Origin: Davidsoniella eucalypti
Taxonomy: Eukaryota; Ascomycota; Sordariomycetes; Microascales; Ceratocystidaceae
Assembly: GCA_004009845.1 (NCBI GenBank)
Contig: RMBW01000080.1
Span: 1 to 64,000 of the forward strand
Length of the DNA stretch: 64,000 nt
Reading direction: 5' to 3'
The translations under genes were made by a program, and so were the position numbers. The notes beneath the pieces are model-generated. The model was not told the DNA's origin, ran no database searches, and saw only the letters and a program-made list of their open reading frames with translations. Of this stretch, positions 11,803-24,607 are shown one piece after another (positions within the stretch are counted from its first letter, which is position 1; each line of letters starts with the position of its first letter).

Positions 11803-14800
11803 GGTGAATGAAGGCCCAGAGGGTGTGTTGGGCTGTATGTGTAAGCGGCTAGGTGGTGATGGGAAGCAACAAGACGGGATGGAGGGGCAGAAGTGGAAAA
11901 GAGAAGACTGAAGGCGCAAAGCGAAGAAACGAGAGGTCCAGAGACCCAAGGTCGAGGGAAGAGAGGGAAGAGAGGGTGCTTTAAGAAGAGCCTGGTCCAG
12001 GAAGAGGGGAGGAAAGAGCAAGAGACCCAGTGACTGAGAATAAAAGAATAAAAGAATAAAACATAGAGTGAGAGCGTTGAATCTGGAATAGTGCAAAGAA
12101 AAATGAGCCGACAGGAACAGCAAAAAACGGGGACCGCTGCTTGTTTAAATTGAAATGATTAGGCACAACGCGGTTTGGCTTGATTGGACCCGATGCTGGT
12201 TTTTCTCTTCTTTTTGTGCTATCAGGAGGGCAACAGGCTGATATCAGAGTTACAGAGGAACGACAGAGTCATAGCAGGCACTCTGAAAATGGAAGAGGGC
12301 AGCTTGTTTGTTTGCGGCTTTGCTGGGAAGCAACTACGAGAAAAATAAATAGATAATTCGTCTCGGACGGCATGCACGTCGAAAGAGAAATGAAAAAGAA
12401 AAAAAAATAAGAACGCGAATAAGAGAACGTTTGCTATCAAAGGCGCACTAAAATGCAGGGGAGCAGAAAAATGTAAGATAAAAAAAGAAACAGCAGTTTT
12501 GTGTGCTATTTGAGGACAAGTCGTTTCGTCATTCATTTTGTCCAGACTAAGCACAAAATTCACACACAACACCACGCCTCGCTTTTTTCCCGGCTTTGTC
12601 TGCATTGCACTTATCAACTCGCTATCTGTCTGCCCTGTCGGCCGTCTAGCATGTCTATCTGCATATAGCCCATGATATCGCGAAGCCAGCCAGTTACTTC
12701 GTGGTCTGTAGCCGTATCAAGAAGCCCGGGCGAGCCTACCAAAGTAACAATATACCGTCTCGGCTCGGCCATCACAAAACGCCAAGGTCTGGGACCATGT
12801 CGAATCTGACAATGAGAACGTGCTCTACCATCGCAGATGCAGCTCGTAGCGCATCATAATCAGCATGGCTACTGTTGCTATACGTTGCTGTACAGGAGAG
12901 AGGGTTGAAGGCGTCATTACACGCAAGGGGAACCGATACTGAGAAAAAGAAATATCAATAAACGCCAATGTCCAAAACGCTCAGTTATAGATATCTCCGG
13001 CTCGGAATCAACATTGCACCTTTGCTCAAAAAAGCCAAGGATGCTCTGTCTATCTGCCTGTTTGACTTGCCTGCCCGTAACCTTCGGTCTCGTTTTTTCC
13101 CTGCCAGCGTTTATTTTCCTTGTCTTCTTCCTTTCAGCCAGTACGTCCTGATATTTTAGAAACCTCGCCATGCAGCGGTATATGGCCTGATTAATCGTAC
13201 TGTAAACCAAAGAAAAAAAAAGAGTGAATAAAAATACAAAAGCTCCTAATATCGGGCGATAACGAATCCCTACCTGTGGTTGCTTTTTTTTTGGTGCCCG
13301 TTTTTTGTGTCTTATGTGACAGCAGTTACCTCTTGTTCGCACTCGGTCTCGTGAACTCTAACCTAGCATTGGCTACATATGCCGCTGCCACTGTCATTGC
13401 CTGTTCTGATGGTCCTTCCAAATCTATTTTCTGTCTGGAAGCTACGGAACCAGGACCAAAAAATATGAAAAATATGAAAAAAACCTTCCTAACCAATGCG
13501 CCAGCACGAAAATCGCAAAACAATATCTATATATGGATAAGCAGACTTCTTTTTTTATTCATGATTCCTTCTGTGGATCCCAAAACACCCCTGCGACCCA
13601 AGCACATTGTTGGCTCTGATTGGTCAATGGCTTGGGTTCCCTGGAGGCTCGACTCTAGAAACAGCTGCTATATGTCACTGCTCACGGTGTCAAGTGCACT
13701 GTCCGATGCTTTCAAGCCACCATTAAATTCACTTACACCCGGACAGTGTCCCTTTATGATCCGTGCAGACTGTGTACTTTAGGCCTGCCCGGTTACGAGT
13801 ACGAATAAGTGCACCCCCAAAGAAGAAAAGACAATCAACCAACCATAAACAAAGAAGAAGAGAAGAAGAGAAGAACCCCAAACGTGCTAACAAATGGTTA
13901 CAGCTAAAGATAATACAAGAACCATTCTCAGCCGAGCAACACTCTCCAAATCAACAGATCGGCACCGTCACATCCGGACCTCCAGTTTAATGGGCTGAGC
14001 AACTGATGAACTTGGCCATATTTGCATCAAGCCGTACGTTAAGTCGCCTAGTCGGTAAGGTCTTTGAAGATTTTAATTATCTGTGTAAGCCTTGGTAGCC
14101 TCTAGATCACCGACAAACAATCTACAGATATATTCTTGTAGAAGAATAAAAAAAATTGAAGGAACAAGGAAATAAGCCAAGGTATCATCATAAGCACTCA
14201 AAACTTACCACCGTTATCACACAAACCATTCTATCTATCCGGATGGAACCGGTTTATTTATTTTTGTATTTTTTTGTAACCGTGATGTTGACTTCGTGTC
14301 ATCTTTTACGAACCCCATTTCTATGACGTTGAAAAAGAAAGAGAAAAAAAACAGATAACTATGGATTTCTTACTAATCCTGCTGCGCAAGAAAAGGTTAT
14401 CAGATGGGAATTCGGTATTCTTATAATATTACGATCAAAGAAGCAAAGAAGCAAACACAAAAAAATCCCCACGTCGAGCAAATTGCCTCCTTATTTTTTA
14501 ATCTACTTACTCGTAAGGCACAGACTTCCTTAATGCAAATTGATATACTAATATAAAATTTCTTATCAGATCTTTTTTTTTCCGCTCGGGCAATATCACC
14601 CAACTTTTTATATCATTTTACTATTATTTCTTCTATCCCGGATTTAGCTTAGTAACGTTTTTTGTTTCTAGTACGGCAATAAAGCTAGCAGTTAATATTA
14701 GGAGCCCGATCATCCGCTTTCCGTGTCTTCTTATGTAACTAAGCTGAAAAAGAAAAGAAAAAAAATAAGAGAAATATGTAAGCCTCCGAAGAAGGGGGAG

Positions 14801-15408
14801 GAAGAGAATAAAAAGAAGTGCTTCTTAACCATAGTTTCTCTTAATGGATCACACTTGTTGTGTTGCCCTTCATATTGTATGATTTCCCTACATAGAAAGA
14901 CACCGTACTGTGCACTCTTAACTTATCCCTTTCGGTTACATCGGGGCGAACGCTGATTCTTTTTTTATTCTTTTAAATGGGGATATTCATCATCTCTGGT
15001 TAAGAATAATCAAAGATACATCATTGGTGATTTTCTTTATATGAGATTTGTTGTTCATTTGTAACCAAAGTTTGCCTTGTCAAATAATGGCCTGTTTCTT
15101 CTACCTTTGTTTTACTTAATTACAGGGCTTTTGCTTTTTTTTTCGGTCTTCTTTCGAAACTCGACCCTGAGCAAAACACACACAGTATGACCCAAAGAAC
15201 TAAAATAAGAATGAGTTAATAATATAATCTATCAATAAAACTTGATCTCGTTGTTAATTTCCACTTTTGGTCTCGCGGTGTTACTTGCTTTTTTTAGGTC
15301 TTTTTAAAAAAGAAAAAAAAATTTGTTATATATATATAATATCGGCGTTAAGTGTCAAGTCGTTCCTAATTCGCGACACACGCGAAAATACCCTTCCATG
15401 CATACATA
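11803..15408. other. Intergenic between ERG3 and Tc1 element
   Basis: About 3.6 kb with no recognisable gene. The first few hundred bases are the ERG3 promoter and leader. The rest is low-complexity AT-rich sequence with A- and T-runs. Frames of 130-190 codons here (for example 11554-12123 on the minus strand) are rich in Phe, Leu and Ser and look like translated pyrimidine tracts. Confidence 0.5.
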
Positions 15409-16960
15409 CTGTATACAGGCCTAAGTTTTGTCGTGGGATCAGCGTGCAGATCGGTCTCTTGCAAGTAACTGTTTATTCTCGACATGTACACGGTATTATA
15501 ACTGTACTATACACTGTATTAACCGATGTCAACATTATCATTAACAATCCCTTGTTTATTTCTATAATCAGGAAAATGATCATCATCTAGAGGCCTTAGT
15601 TGACTAACAAGAAGGACAGTGATGAAATTTGTTGCGAGATGTTGAAATTGTGCCTATCGGCAAATTTCACGATATTGCTATAATAAATTGAAACTATATG
15701 CACTTAAGATCTGTTGAATTCATAGCTGTGTGTATTAAAATACCATATATATTTCAAACTAGTACCTAGTGTACATCCCATTGGCAGCGATAACAGCCTC
15801 ACAACGATTCTTCATAGAAATTAGGAGTTCATGAAGGTACTCATTGCTAATATTGTCCCAAGCCTCTTGGACTGCATTTCGAAGTTCCTCCGAGCGAAGA
15901 ATCTCGGAGAAGTTCCTTTGGATATATAACTTCATCTCATGCCAAACAGCTTCGATCGGGTTGAGGTCTGGCGAGAAAGGTGGCCAATCCAGGACCGTGA
16001 TACCACGAGATCGAAACTCTTCCATTGTCTGTCTCGCTTTATGGCAAGGAGCATTATCTTGCATAAACTCTAGACTCTCAGGCTCGAAAGACTTCATAAA
16101 CTCCATGACTCTCACTAGCTCTTTATATGACATTTGTCGGCCCTCTGGGCTTGCACACACAAACTCAATTAACTCATCGACTTAGGCTAGTGTAAGTTTA
16201 CGAGGTAGGCCACATGCGTGACGAAGGGTCACTAGGTTTCTCATAGCGTATTAGACTTGTCTTAATGTAAAATGAAGACCTGAGGCTACGGCTTGGGTGG
16301 TCTATCCAGCATCATTCACGAGAGTTTGAACCTCTAATCGAACATCACGAGTAGTATTTCGTGAGCGTATAGAGGTAAGTGAAGCATTGGAAATTTCCGC
16401 TGTTTCTAATGTTGGCGAAGGGGTTTGAAATTGTTGATCGTTTGAACGGGACTGTGCAATCAACAACTGTCGTCGAACTTGGTGGTATTCTTGCTGTAGC
16501 CCTTCATGCTGTCTATTGAGCTGGTTTACTTCTTCTGCATGTCGTTGTTGGAGCTGTTGGAACTGTTGCAGTTGGAGCTTAAATTCACGTTGTTTACGTG
16601 CCTCCTGGCTTCTGAGATCTTGAGTTCTTTGGGATATGTCTTGAAGTCTAAGCTCTAGATCCGTTATTGTAGACATAATTAGTAGTTGTATGGTGGTCAA
16701 GTAGTATAATAGTCAAGTTGTATAATAGTCAAGTTGTATAGTAGTATATTAGTATAATAGTCTGGTGATATATTTGTATTGTTTTATAATTGTGTTGTGT
16801 TATAAGGAGAAAAAAGGTGTAAAAGGATAACTTTTGTTCAGAAAAGCGGGGAATTTTAAAAGTGGGGAAACTTGAGTAGGTACATGTCGAGAATAAACAG
16901 TTACTTGCAAGAGACCGATCTGCACGCTGATCCCACGACAAAACTTAGGCCTGTATACAG
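15409..16960 (-). mobile_element. Tc1/mariner-type transposon with perfect 81-bp TIRs, internally deleted
   Basis: The terminal inverted repeats at 15409-15489 and 16880-16960 are identical in reverse complement over 81 bases. Both ends terminate in ctgtatacag. The element is flanked by TA on each side (15407-15408 and 16961-16962), the expected Tc1/mariner target duplication. It contains a single leftward transposase frame carrying three in-frame stops and lacking the first half of the catalytic domain. Identical repeats around a dead transposase suggest recent movement driven in trans by an intact relative elsewhere in the genome. Confidence 0.95.
15759..16700 (-). pseudogene. Tc1-family (DD34E) transposase, deleted and with three stops
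   Basis: A single reading frame runs leftward through the region. The N-terminal part (16302-16700) is a glutamine-rich coiled coil followed by TRDVRLEVQTLVNDAG, the start of the DNA-binding domain. A middle part up to about 16160 (AVASGLHFTLRQV, YAMRNLVTLRHACGLPRKL, VDELIEFVCAS) is the rest of the helix-turn-helix. The C-terminal part has MQDNAPCHKA and, 34 residues after the Asp, the Glu in SPDLNPIEAVW, giving the D34E spacing. The stretch that normally holds the first catalytic Asp is absent between the SYKELVRVMEF and ESLEFMQDN regions. Stops TAG at 16302-16304 and two TAA codons upstream of 16160 fall where Trp, Gln and Gln are expected. Non-functional. Confidence 0.9.
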
Positions 16961-18163
16961 TAAATTTATATCTGTATATACATGGTTACATAATCACGCT
17001 CCTAACCTGGTTTTCAACCATGTGATCCAATCTTGGTTCTTTCGCTCTCAATACGCGTTGTCATCAGGGCTAAGATACAAATAGCCAGTGATAGTGACCG
17101 GAAGGGAATAACAACAACATGTGTTACTTCCTGCGGTCTAGATATTTACATATCTCTGCACATGGTTGAATAATACTGTATTGTCTATTCGTTTTTGATA
17201 TCTCATGGATATCTAGAATAATGTTATATATGTGCCGTTTCAAATTACCTTCTTTAACATATTCTATGTATCGTCTTGTACTATCATATCAACCTATTTT
17301 AGGTGACGTTGAGTTAAGTTATACAAGTTATACACAAATACTACTAGTCTATTTCTATTTATTTTCACCTATCCATGTCCTATCAGATGAGGTGTCTGTG
17401 TTACATATTCTTATCTTTAACAACTCAACCAGATCTCGCGATATTTTTCCAAATACAAGGGTTGATAACCCTATGATATAGAAGTTGTATATACGGCAAT
17501 CATTTATATCCGCCGAACCAGACCAAATCAAACATGAAAACTGAGATTGATTGGCTATTCACAACAAGTTTAGTTTGTACAAGTATGAATAGTAACACCG
17601 AAGATATAGTCGGACACTAATGGACATATGTATCACCACCAACTAATACTTGTGCATGGTTTATATATCAATCATTATAAGAAAAAAAAAACGAGTTATC
17701 AAAGTAGATAAGTCAGAAAAAGATACAGGGACATTTATAATTCGCGTAGATGCGTCTTGTAATCCACACTTGCTATGTATGCATGTCGGGGAGAATAAAA
17801 TGGAAAAAAAAAACATAGACGTTGCTCAATTCCAAACCCATGAAACAACCGAAAAGGAACAAAGAATAGTAGCAGTAGTAGTAAAAGGAAAAAAAAAAAG
17901 AAAAGACAGGAGTATCAAGAACCCAACATTGACCTCTGAATAGTCATGATTCAATCCGTTTACATAGGACTCCAGAAAACCCAAAGCACACTCAAATTGG
18001 CGGTCTTTTTCATGACTCGCACTCTAAAGAAAAGTAACGCAACTGAGATTGGTTTGAACCAACGGCAACCAGCCAAGGTATAAATGTCTTTTTTTTTGCT
18101 TTTTGTTTTTGTGTTTTTTTTGTAAACCTTGACACTTGAACCGTTTATGATATGATATTAACT
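16961..18163. other. Spacer downstream of TUP1
   Basis: 1.2 kb of AT-rich sequence between the Tc1 element and the end of TUP1. It should include the TUP1 3' untranslated region. No gene seen. Confidence 0.5.
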
Positions 18164-20219
18164 TTAGATGTTGCGGTAAGACCAAATACGGGCTCTCATA
18201 TCACCAGAGCCAGTAGCGAAGTAACCTCCGGTAGGGCTAGGGGCGACAGAAATGACAGAGTTCTTGTGACCCTGGAGCATGAGTTGGGTGTTTCCGGTCC
18301 GGGGATCCCAGAATTGCACGCCGCGGTCCTTGGAACCAGACATGACCCACTGGCCATCGGGGGTGAAGGCAACGGACAGAACAAAGTCCTATTGATAAGT
18401 TGTTAGCGCAATGTAATGTAAATAGAAAGAGAAACAGGTGAATGGAAATAAACATAAAAAAATAGGATGGAATGAGACTTACGCGGTGACCCTCAAAGGT
18501 CTTGATGCAACGCCCGCCCTTAGGACCGGGACCAGAAGAGCCACGAGGAGTGTTTAGCTCCCACATCTTGATGGTCTTGTCCAGACTACCACTGACAAGA
18601 TCCTTACCACTGGGAGAGAACGCCACAGAGTAGACACTATCCTTGTGACCATCGGGGCCCTCGAGACGCTCAAGGAGATAGCCCTGGTGGATATCCCAGA
18701 CACGGACACTCTTATCGAGAGATCCAGCAGCGACATACTTGGTATCAGGGGAGATGGCAACGGTGGTGACACCATCTTCAATAGTAAGGGTGAAGGTGTT
18801 AGTACCATTTTCAATATCCCAAAGACGAACGGTACGATCACCACTGCCAGAGGCAATGGTTCTGCCATCACGAGCAAAGTCAAGTGAATATATATCCTGT
18901 TCATGACCGGAGAAAGTGTTGCGGATGGAGCGGTTCTGTATATCCCAGACACGGATCAGCTTATCCTCGGCACCGGTGGCTAGGTAGCGACCATCAGGAC
19001 TGAAGCAGACGCTGCGAATGTATAGATCGCCGGCAACATCGGCAGTCTCATCTTGCAAGACACAAATCTTCTCACCGGTGACAACGTCGTAGATCTGAGC
19101 CGAGCGGTTGCAACCAGTGGCAACATACTTGCCATCGTGGCTGAAACGCACGCAGCAAACGACACTTTCGTGGGTGAGAGTGTGGACAAGGTCAACGTCC
19201 AAAGTACGAGGAACAGCGTCATTGAAGACGCAAAGCCAGTCATTACCAGTCTTCTTTAGCTGAGGAGGAAGACGTTCGGGGTCGACTTCCATGCTGCTGG
19301 GTCCCTGGGGAGGTCTAGGACCCATGCGAGCATGATCAGGAGTAGGGTGCGAGACCTGAGGAGATTGGGTGGCACCGGGGAATGGCATTGGGTTGCTGAT
19401 CTGGGGAGTAGCAGGACCAGCAGCTTGTGGGGGACGGCCCATTCCGCGACCCCGGGGACCGGGAGAAGCGGTTGATTGCGGAGGCTGAGGGCCCATTCCA
19501 TTTGAGATGGGCGGCTGACCGTAGCTACCCTGCGGAGGGAACGGTTGTTGTTGACCAGAGCCGGGAGGAGGAGGAGGGACTGGTAGACCAGTAGGGCCAG
19601 GAGGCATTTGGCCATGAGGAGGCATCTGATCAGGCTGAGGCTGAGGCGGCGGCGCAAGACCTCCTTGACCACCACCGGACATAATTCCATTGAAGATTCC
19701 ACTACCCCCAGAAATAGCAGGTGGTTGTTGGACAGGATGAGGGGGAGGACCGCCCATAGAGCCCTGAGGGGCTCCGCGAGCTGATTCTAGCTGACGTCTC
19801 AGATGTGCGATCTCCTCTTCGTACCTATTTGTGGAGAGATTGGTTAGTACTACAGCACATTGAAGTCGATAATATGGATGCAATATTGGATGCGAATAAG
19901 AGTGTGTCGGTAGGAAAATATCATAGAAAATGCTTACTTTTGCTTGAGAGTCATGTGTGTCTGTTCCATGGCGTAGACTTTTTCCCTAATGAGCTGTAGC
20001 TCACTTACTTGAGACTGAACTATATTGATTGACGAGAGGCCGTTAGCAGGTGTCAAGATGACTCAAGGTTGGCGGTGTTTACATACTCTGATGCTCATAA
20101 TTTTCGCCAGAGCGGATCTGAGATTCATACTCAGAGCGAACCTGATCCAAAAGCTCATTAAAACGGTTGGAGGGTGGGCCACCGCCGATCCGGGGAGGGT
20201 GTTGCGGGTACATGGACAT
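18164..20219 (-). CDS. TUP1: Transcriptional corepressor Tup1 (RcoA)
   Basis: Groucho/TLE-type nuclear corepressor that works with Ssn6/Cyc8. Four exons, 20087-20219, 19938-20019, 18483-19824 and 18164-18388, join in frame to 593 residues. Residues 1 to about 85 form the family's tetramerisation helix, starting [20 protein letters not shown] and continuing LNELL-type sequence ([32 protein letters not shown]). A Pro/Gly/Gln-rich linker follows (about 95-200). The C-terminal half is a seven-bladed WD40 propeller with repeated GH...WD units, such as [22 protein letters not shown], ending [10 protein letters not shown]. Two introns have TACTAAC or close branch sites. The start at 20219 is the ATG preceding the conserved N-terminus; an upstream in-frame extension lacks family similarity. 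The upstream region is 3.3 kb without genes, as is common for fungal developmental regulators. Confidence 0.97.
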
Positions 20220-21387
20220 GGCGGATATCAAGTAGGCGCTGATCGAGATAAAAAGAAGGAAGAATGGCTGACACCAAGCTGGCACTTAGTTTGATGCGAC
20301 CGTAGTTCGTGGAGGGATGGATGACACTTGGGATATAGCCGTCGAGATGGTATAGTTGGCACGATGGGATGAGAAAGTCGGACCCTTTGCGATGCGAAAG
20401 CGAGTATTAGCGATCGTATCGTCGCTACAAGGATATCAAGCAACACAGTTGCTGACTATGATGACAGAGAAGAACGAGGTTAGAATTGATGAGATGGTTA
20501 GGTGAAAATCAGCGATGCGGCGATTAAAGCGCAAACGGCGCTGCAAACAGCACAAGACGGGCGCCTGTTTGATTAGGGCGAGCCAGGCGTCTTTGAAACG
20601 GAAACGACCACAGCGCGATCTGGATGGGATACAAAGTCGGGTGGGATCACGATGCGGGCGATTGATTTGTCGCGACAGCGGTGGTGACGATGGACTGGTG
20701 CGCGCGATGTATTTAGGATATAAAATTACAGGGAGGAAATAGCAGGTTTGGTGAAGAAGCGTACGCGAGGCTGCGGGGAGAAGAATGAAAAGGGAACGGA
20801 TTGTGATTGTGGATAGCGACTGACTTACTAGGTTGATTTAAAAAAAAAAAAAAAACAATAAAAAATAAGAGATAAGAGAACTGGCAAGGTCGAGGTCGCG
20901 TAGAGCTGTTGAGCAAGAAAGTAAAGTACAGCAAGGTAAGGTAAAAGAAATAGAGAAAGAAAGAAAAGAGCTCAGAGCGTGGGTGGGATGAGTAGCAAAA
21001 AGGGTGGCGTCAAGCGTCGGACGCTATTGGTTAGGTTGATGTGACACTTATTTTCTTAGTTGGCTAGTGGCAGTAGCAAAAAAAGCAATGGCAGGCGACA
21101 ACACCAGGTTAATAACAGGACGAACGAGAAGAGACCGAGCAGTAGGCTGAAGCACCTGTAGCACGGACAAATTAACAACCGTAGACAAGGCTTCGAGGTG
21201 AATGAATGAAAGAAAAGAAGAGAAGAGAAGAGGAAAAAGGAAGACGTGGATAACGGGTTATGTTGAACGATGATGGTTGTGCTGGAATAATGGCAGAGGA
21301 GAAAGGAAGAAAGAAAAAGGGAAGGATGGAAAGGGGAAGAGAAGGGCGACAAGAATTTGGGCGGCCGGATCTCAGTAGCGTACCAGC

Positions 21388-21435
<48 letters not shown>

Positions 21436-23576
21436 TATGTACAGGATGTGCTACAATGGGGATTTTGCTAGTAATTGCCTTTTGGCGCTGGTACGGGTAG
21501 GCGAGCGAGGAACACACCACCACAACAGGAAGGAACAAAAGACAACCAATGGCAAACTACTACAAAAATGAAGGTAGTTAGCGCATGAGAATTATAGACC
21601 GACAGCCTTGCCGTGATGACTGGATGCATGCATATCTCCATATCTCAATATAGGTATATGTCACTGCTGCTTACTAGCTGGAGATAGATAACCAAGTCTT
21701 GGCTGCTGACTGACTATATTTGGCGCGGAGGCGATATTGAAAGAACAGAAAATAGAAAGTGCACAAATATACATGTAGCTGGGCTGGCTGACTACATCCA
21801 TCCTTATCATCCCATCCTATCGTATCATCCATCATCCATTTGTCTATCAGCTTGCTTACTAGGCTGGGATGGCCCAATAGAGATGTCATTCGTGAGCAAA
21901 AGTGAAAACATTCGTAATAAAGTAGGGTATCTTTTCATTTGATTTCATTTTTCATTTCCTTGCTGCTTCTGTTCTTTTTCTTTCCTTTTTCTGTCTTGCT
22001 TTATCCATTCAAGGAAATGCAGCCTGATTCTCATATTTGTACTATCAGAGTACTTGCACTTTGAGGAGCACAGCAGACGCCACATCAGTACATCCTCTAG
22101 ACCCACATTCTGTACTGTAAATCAAGTACCTTTCAGCCACATATGTTTCGGGCAATCGCCATGGCCCCCAATGTATACTTTGAGTGACCTTGAGCAATCT
22201 GGCCGACCTTGGTCTTGATCTGTGCGCATGGGTCTCTTCTTTACTGTACAGGTATGATACTACCAAGCTAAGAAGCATGGGTGAGCCAACTGAATCTAGC
22301 CGTTTTTTTTTTGTTTGTTTCTCGCTTTCTGTACGTGCTTGACACAAGGGGAGAAAGCTGGTTTCTACAAATATGCGCACACTGGTGTGTATTTAGCTAT
22401 ACGCGCTATCGCTATATGTACATATGTATCTATCAAGGCCTTGGATCATTGTCTTTACAACGCCTTTCACTACCTGTATCTCGTGAGACAACATGGCTGA
22501 GATAGAAGGAGTACAAGAAATATACCTAGGTATATGTAAGGAAATGATGCGAGACCGATTGAAAGAACGAAGAACGGATCAGACTCTTCGCAGCTCTGCG
22601 CACTGACAGGCAAAGAGCTCTGAGCGTGTCTAGTTTGCAAGCTCTGAGTCGTGCTCCGTGCAATGCGCATGGATATATGTGTATCTATTTCTCAGTGGCA
22701 GGAGAAACAACGGTGTACGAAAGGAAACAAAGATGAAAACGAGGATGGTATAATATTAAAAAGCAACATGCGCCGTAAACGCGTTATGACGATGTGCTTA
22801 TCCTAGCGGCTCAGTTCTCGTGAGAGCTGGAGGTTTATGTTCCGATATCACAGGCTATTGAAGTCTGTGCAGAGAACGGATGCTGGATAGCCCAAATCAA
22901 ATCTTCCATGTTTGATTCGGACAAAGCTAAGAAGAGGAGGGATATCATAACAAAATGCTAGTGTGATGGGCGTGGATTTAACGTTCTGTGCAAGGGGGTC
23001 GGTGGATAAGTCTACTTGATGTGTTTCTATCATAGCTGGGCACAGATATAGCAATAACAATCGAAAGAAGGAGACCGGCGTTGTAAAGTCTAAAGCAGCC
23101 GCATTGGTGCTGCATATATATGTTATATATGCTATATATGCTCCCAATACCTGCATAGCGAATGAACAGGCTTGCATGGTGATACATGGAAGATGGAAAT
23201 ATAACATATAAAACATGTATTATCCTGTCATGAGCGTACATGTGGCATGTCAAGGTCTTCCATACGAGAAATGATTATATATATGGAAATTTACAGATTC
23301 GGGTGCCACAGGTACGTTTTGCTTTTTTGCTGTGTGTACTCCGAAAACAAACGCCCAACAAATCTAGACAAATGAAAAGATTCCGTTCGCAAATCGTAGG
23401 CGGACACAAATGAAATTGGCCACCTGTCGCGTACACAACCTAATGTTGTGTAACTAGAAGCTGGCATATATGCAATATATATCAGTAATTAATGTATGGG
23501 CTACTTCGATTCATTTCATAATGCAATAAAGACGTGAGTGATACAGCATGAGACATGGGCAACCGGTGAACCTAGG
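20220..23576. other. Long TUP1 upstream region
   Basis: 3.36 kb separates the TUP1 start from the end of RMP1. From 20930 to 21360 the + strand is purine-rich, so the TUP1-sense strand is pyrimidine-rich. It contains a 41-base A-run at 21389-21429. Frames here are low complexity. No gene recognised; a long leader of TUP1 is plausible but not shown. Confidence 0.5.
21389..21429. repeat. Poly(A) tract of 41 bases
   Basis: An uninterrupted run of 41 adenines on the + strand (poly-T in TUP1 sense). It is followed by ttaatatatgtac, with no matching copy seen upstream, so a retroposon tail is not supported. Confidence 0.95.
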
Positions 23577-24607
23577 CTATAACGAGCCAAAAAGGTCACT
23601 CATATCAGTGCCGAGCTTAGGTTTGGTCGACTTCTTCTTTTTCTTTACCGCCGAGCCGTCATCGGTTGTTGGCTTTTTACTACGTTTCTTTTCGGATTTT
23701 GTCGTGGAGCTAAATATATCATCGAAAGACGTAGTGGTGGGCGCAGATTTGGAGGCTTTTGCTTTTGCTGACACTAAACTTGATGGAAAGAAGTCATCGT
23801 CAAGTTTAGCATCTGAATCTCTCTGTTGGTGCTTCTTTGCTTCAGTATCGTGTTTTCGGGATGAGTGAGCCTTGACATGTACTATTGAAGATGTTCGTTT
23901 TGATGTTTGGGCTGATATGTCGTCGAATATGCTGTCTAGTGAATCTTCTTGCTTGCTTAACCTTTCGGTCGTTGCATCAAGGGTCTTTTTTGGTGACTTC
24001 CTTGACTTTTTGATAGGTGGAGTCTCGGTTTCTGTATCCGAGGGGAGGAATTGGTCGACATCACGGCGTTTCAATGTGATGCCGAAGTCCTCCGTATTTA
24101 TACTATTTAGTATCAATGATGTGCCTTTGCTTGGTCTTTGAGATGATGGATCTGATATGACACCGACTTGAATAGTCTCAGGTTCGCAAGAGGCGTCCTG
24201 TGGTATTGGCGGTATATATGGCCGTATAACACTCTGTATCTGCGACAATACACCAATAAGGGCCACCCCGAGTTGTGCAAACTGGTTGTCGGCAGCGAGT
24301 TGCGAGAAAGAACTACGCATATATTGTTAGACGTGAGAACCACAACACAAGCCTTGTCTTGTCAATGAACGTACCAGAAAGATGATGGGACGATGTTCAT
24401 GCCAAGCCATTGTATTCTTTCAGTGTGAAGTTTTGAGTTTTGCTCATCTAGCAATCTACGAATTGAGCGGCGTAAAAGACCCGCGTCTCTCCACCAGGCA
24501 GAGCGTCTATGCTGGTTTTTGTTTCTGTGGCATAACGCATCTAATATGGCTAGTGGCGGTGATAGTCCGGAATTGAGATCTCTAGGCCGTGGTTGTGAAG
24601 CTGCCAT
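23577..24607 (-). CDS. RMP1: RNase MRP protein subunit Rmp1
   Basis: Predicted protein subunit of RNase MRP, the nucleolar ribonucleoprotein that processes pre-rRNA and some mRNAs. Two exons, 24375-24607 and 23577-24312, encode 322 residues. The N-terminal domain carries the family signature RNKNQHRRSAWWR with the following LRRSIRRLL (about residues 31-55). After the intron comes SQLAADNQFAQLGVALIGVL, the second conserved block. The C-terminal half is a low-complexity Lys/Ser/Asp-rich tail with basic clusters (KKSRKSPKK, KSEKKRSKK, KKKKKSTKPK), typical of nucleolar proteins. It ends MSDLFGSL. The start at 24607 is the first ATG before the domain. The donor is GTACGT and the acceptor GTAG; the spliced codon gives Cys. 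Confidence 0.85.

Noticed and set aside
21056..21538. Minus-strand 160-codon frame with a phenylalanine run
   Set aside because: It is the translation of the poly-T tract and surrounding pyrimidines.
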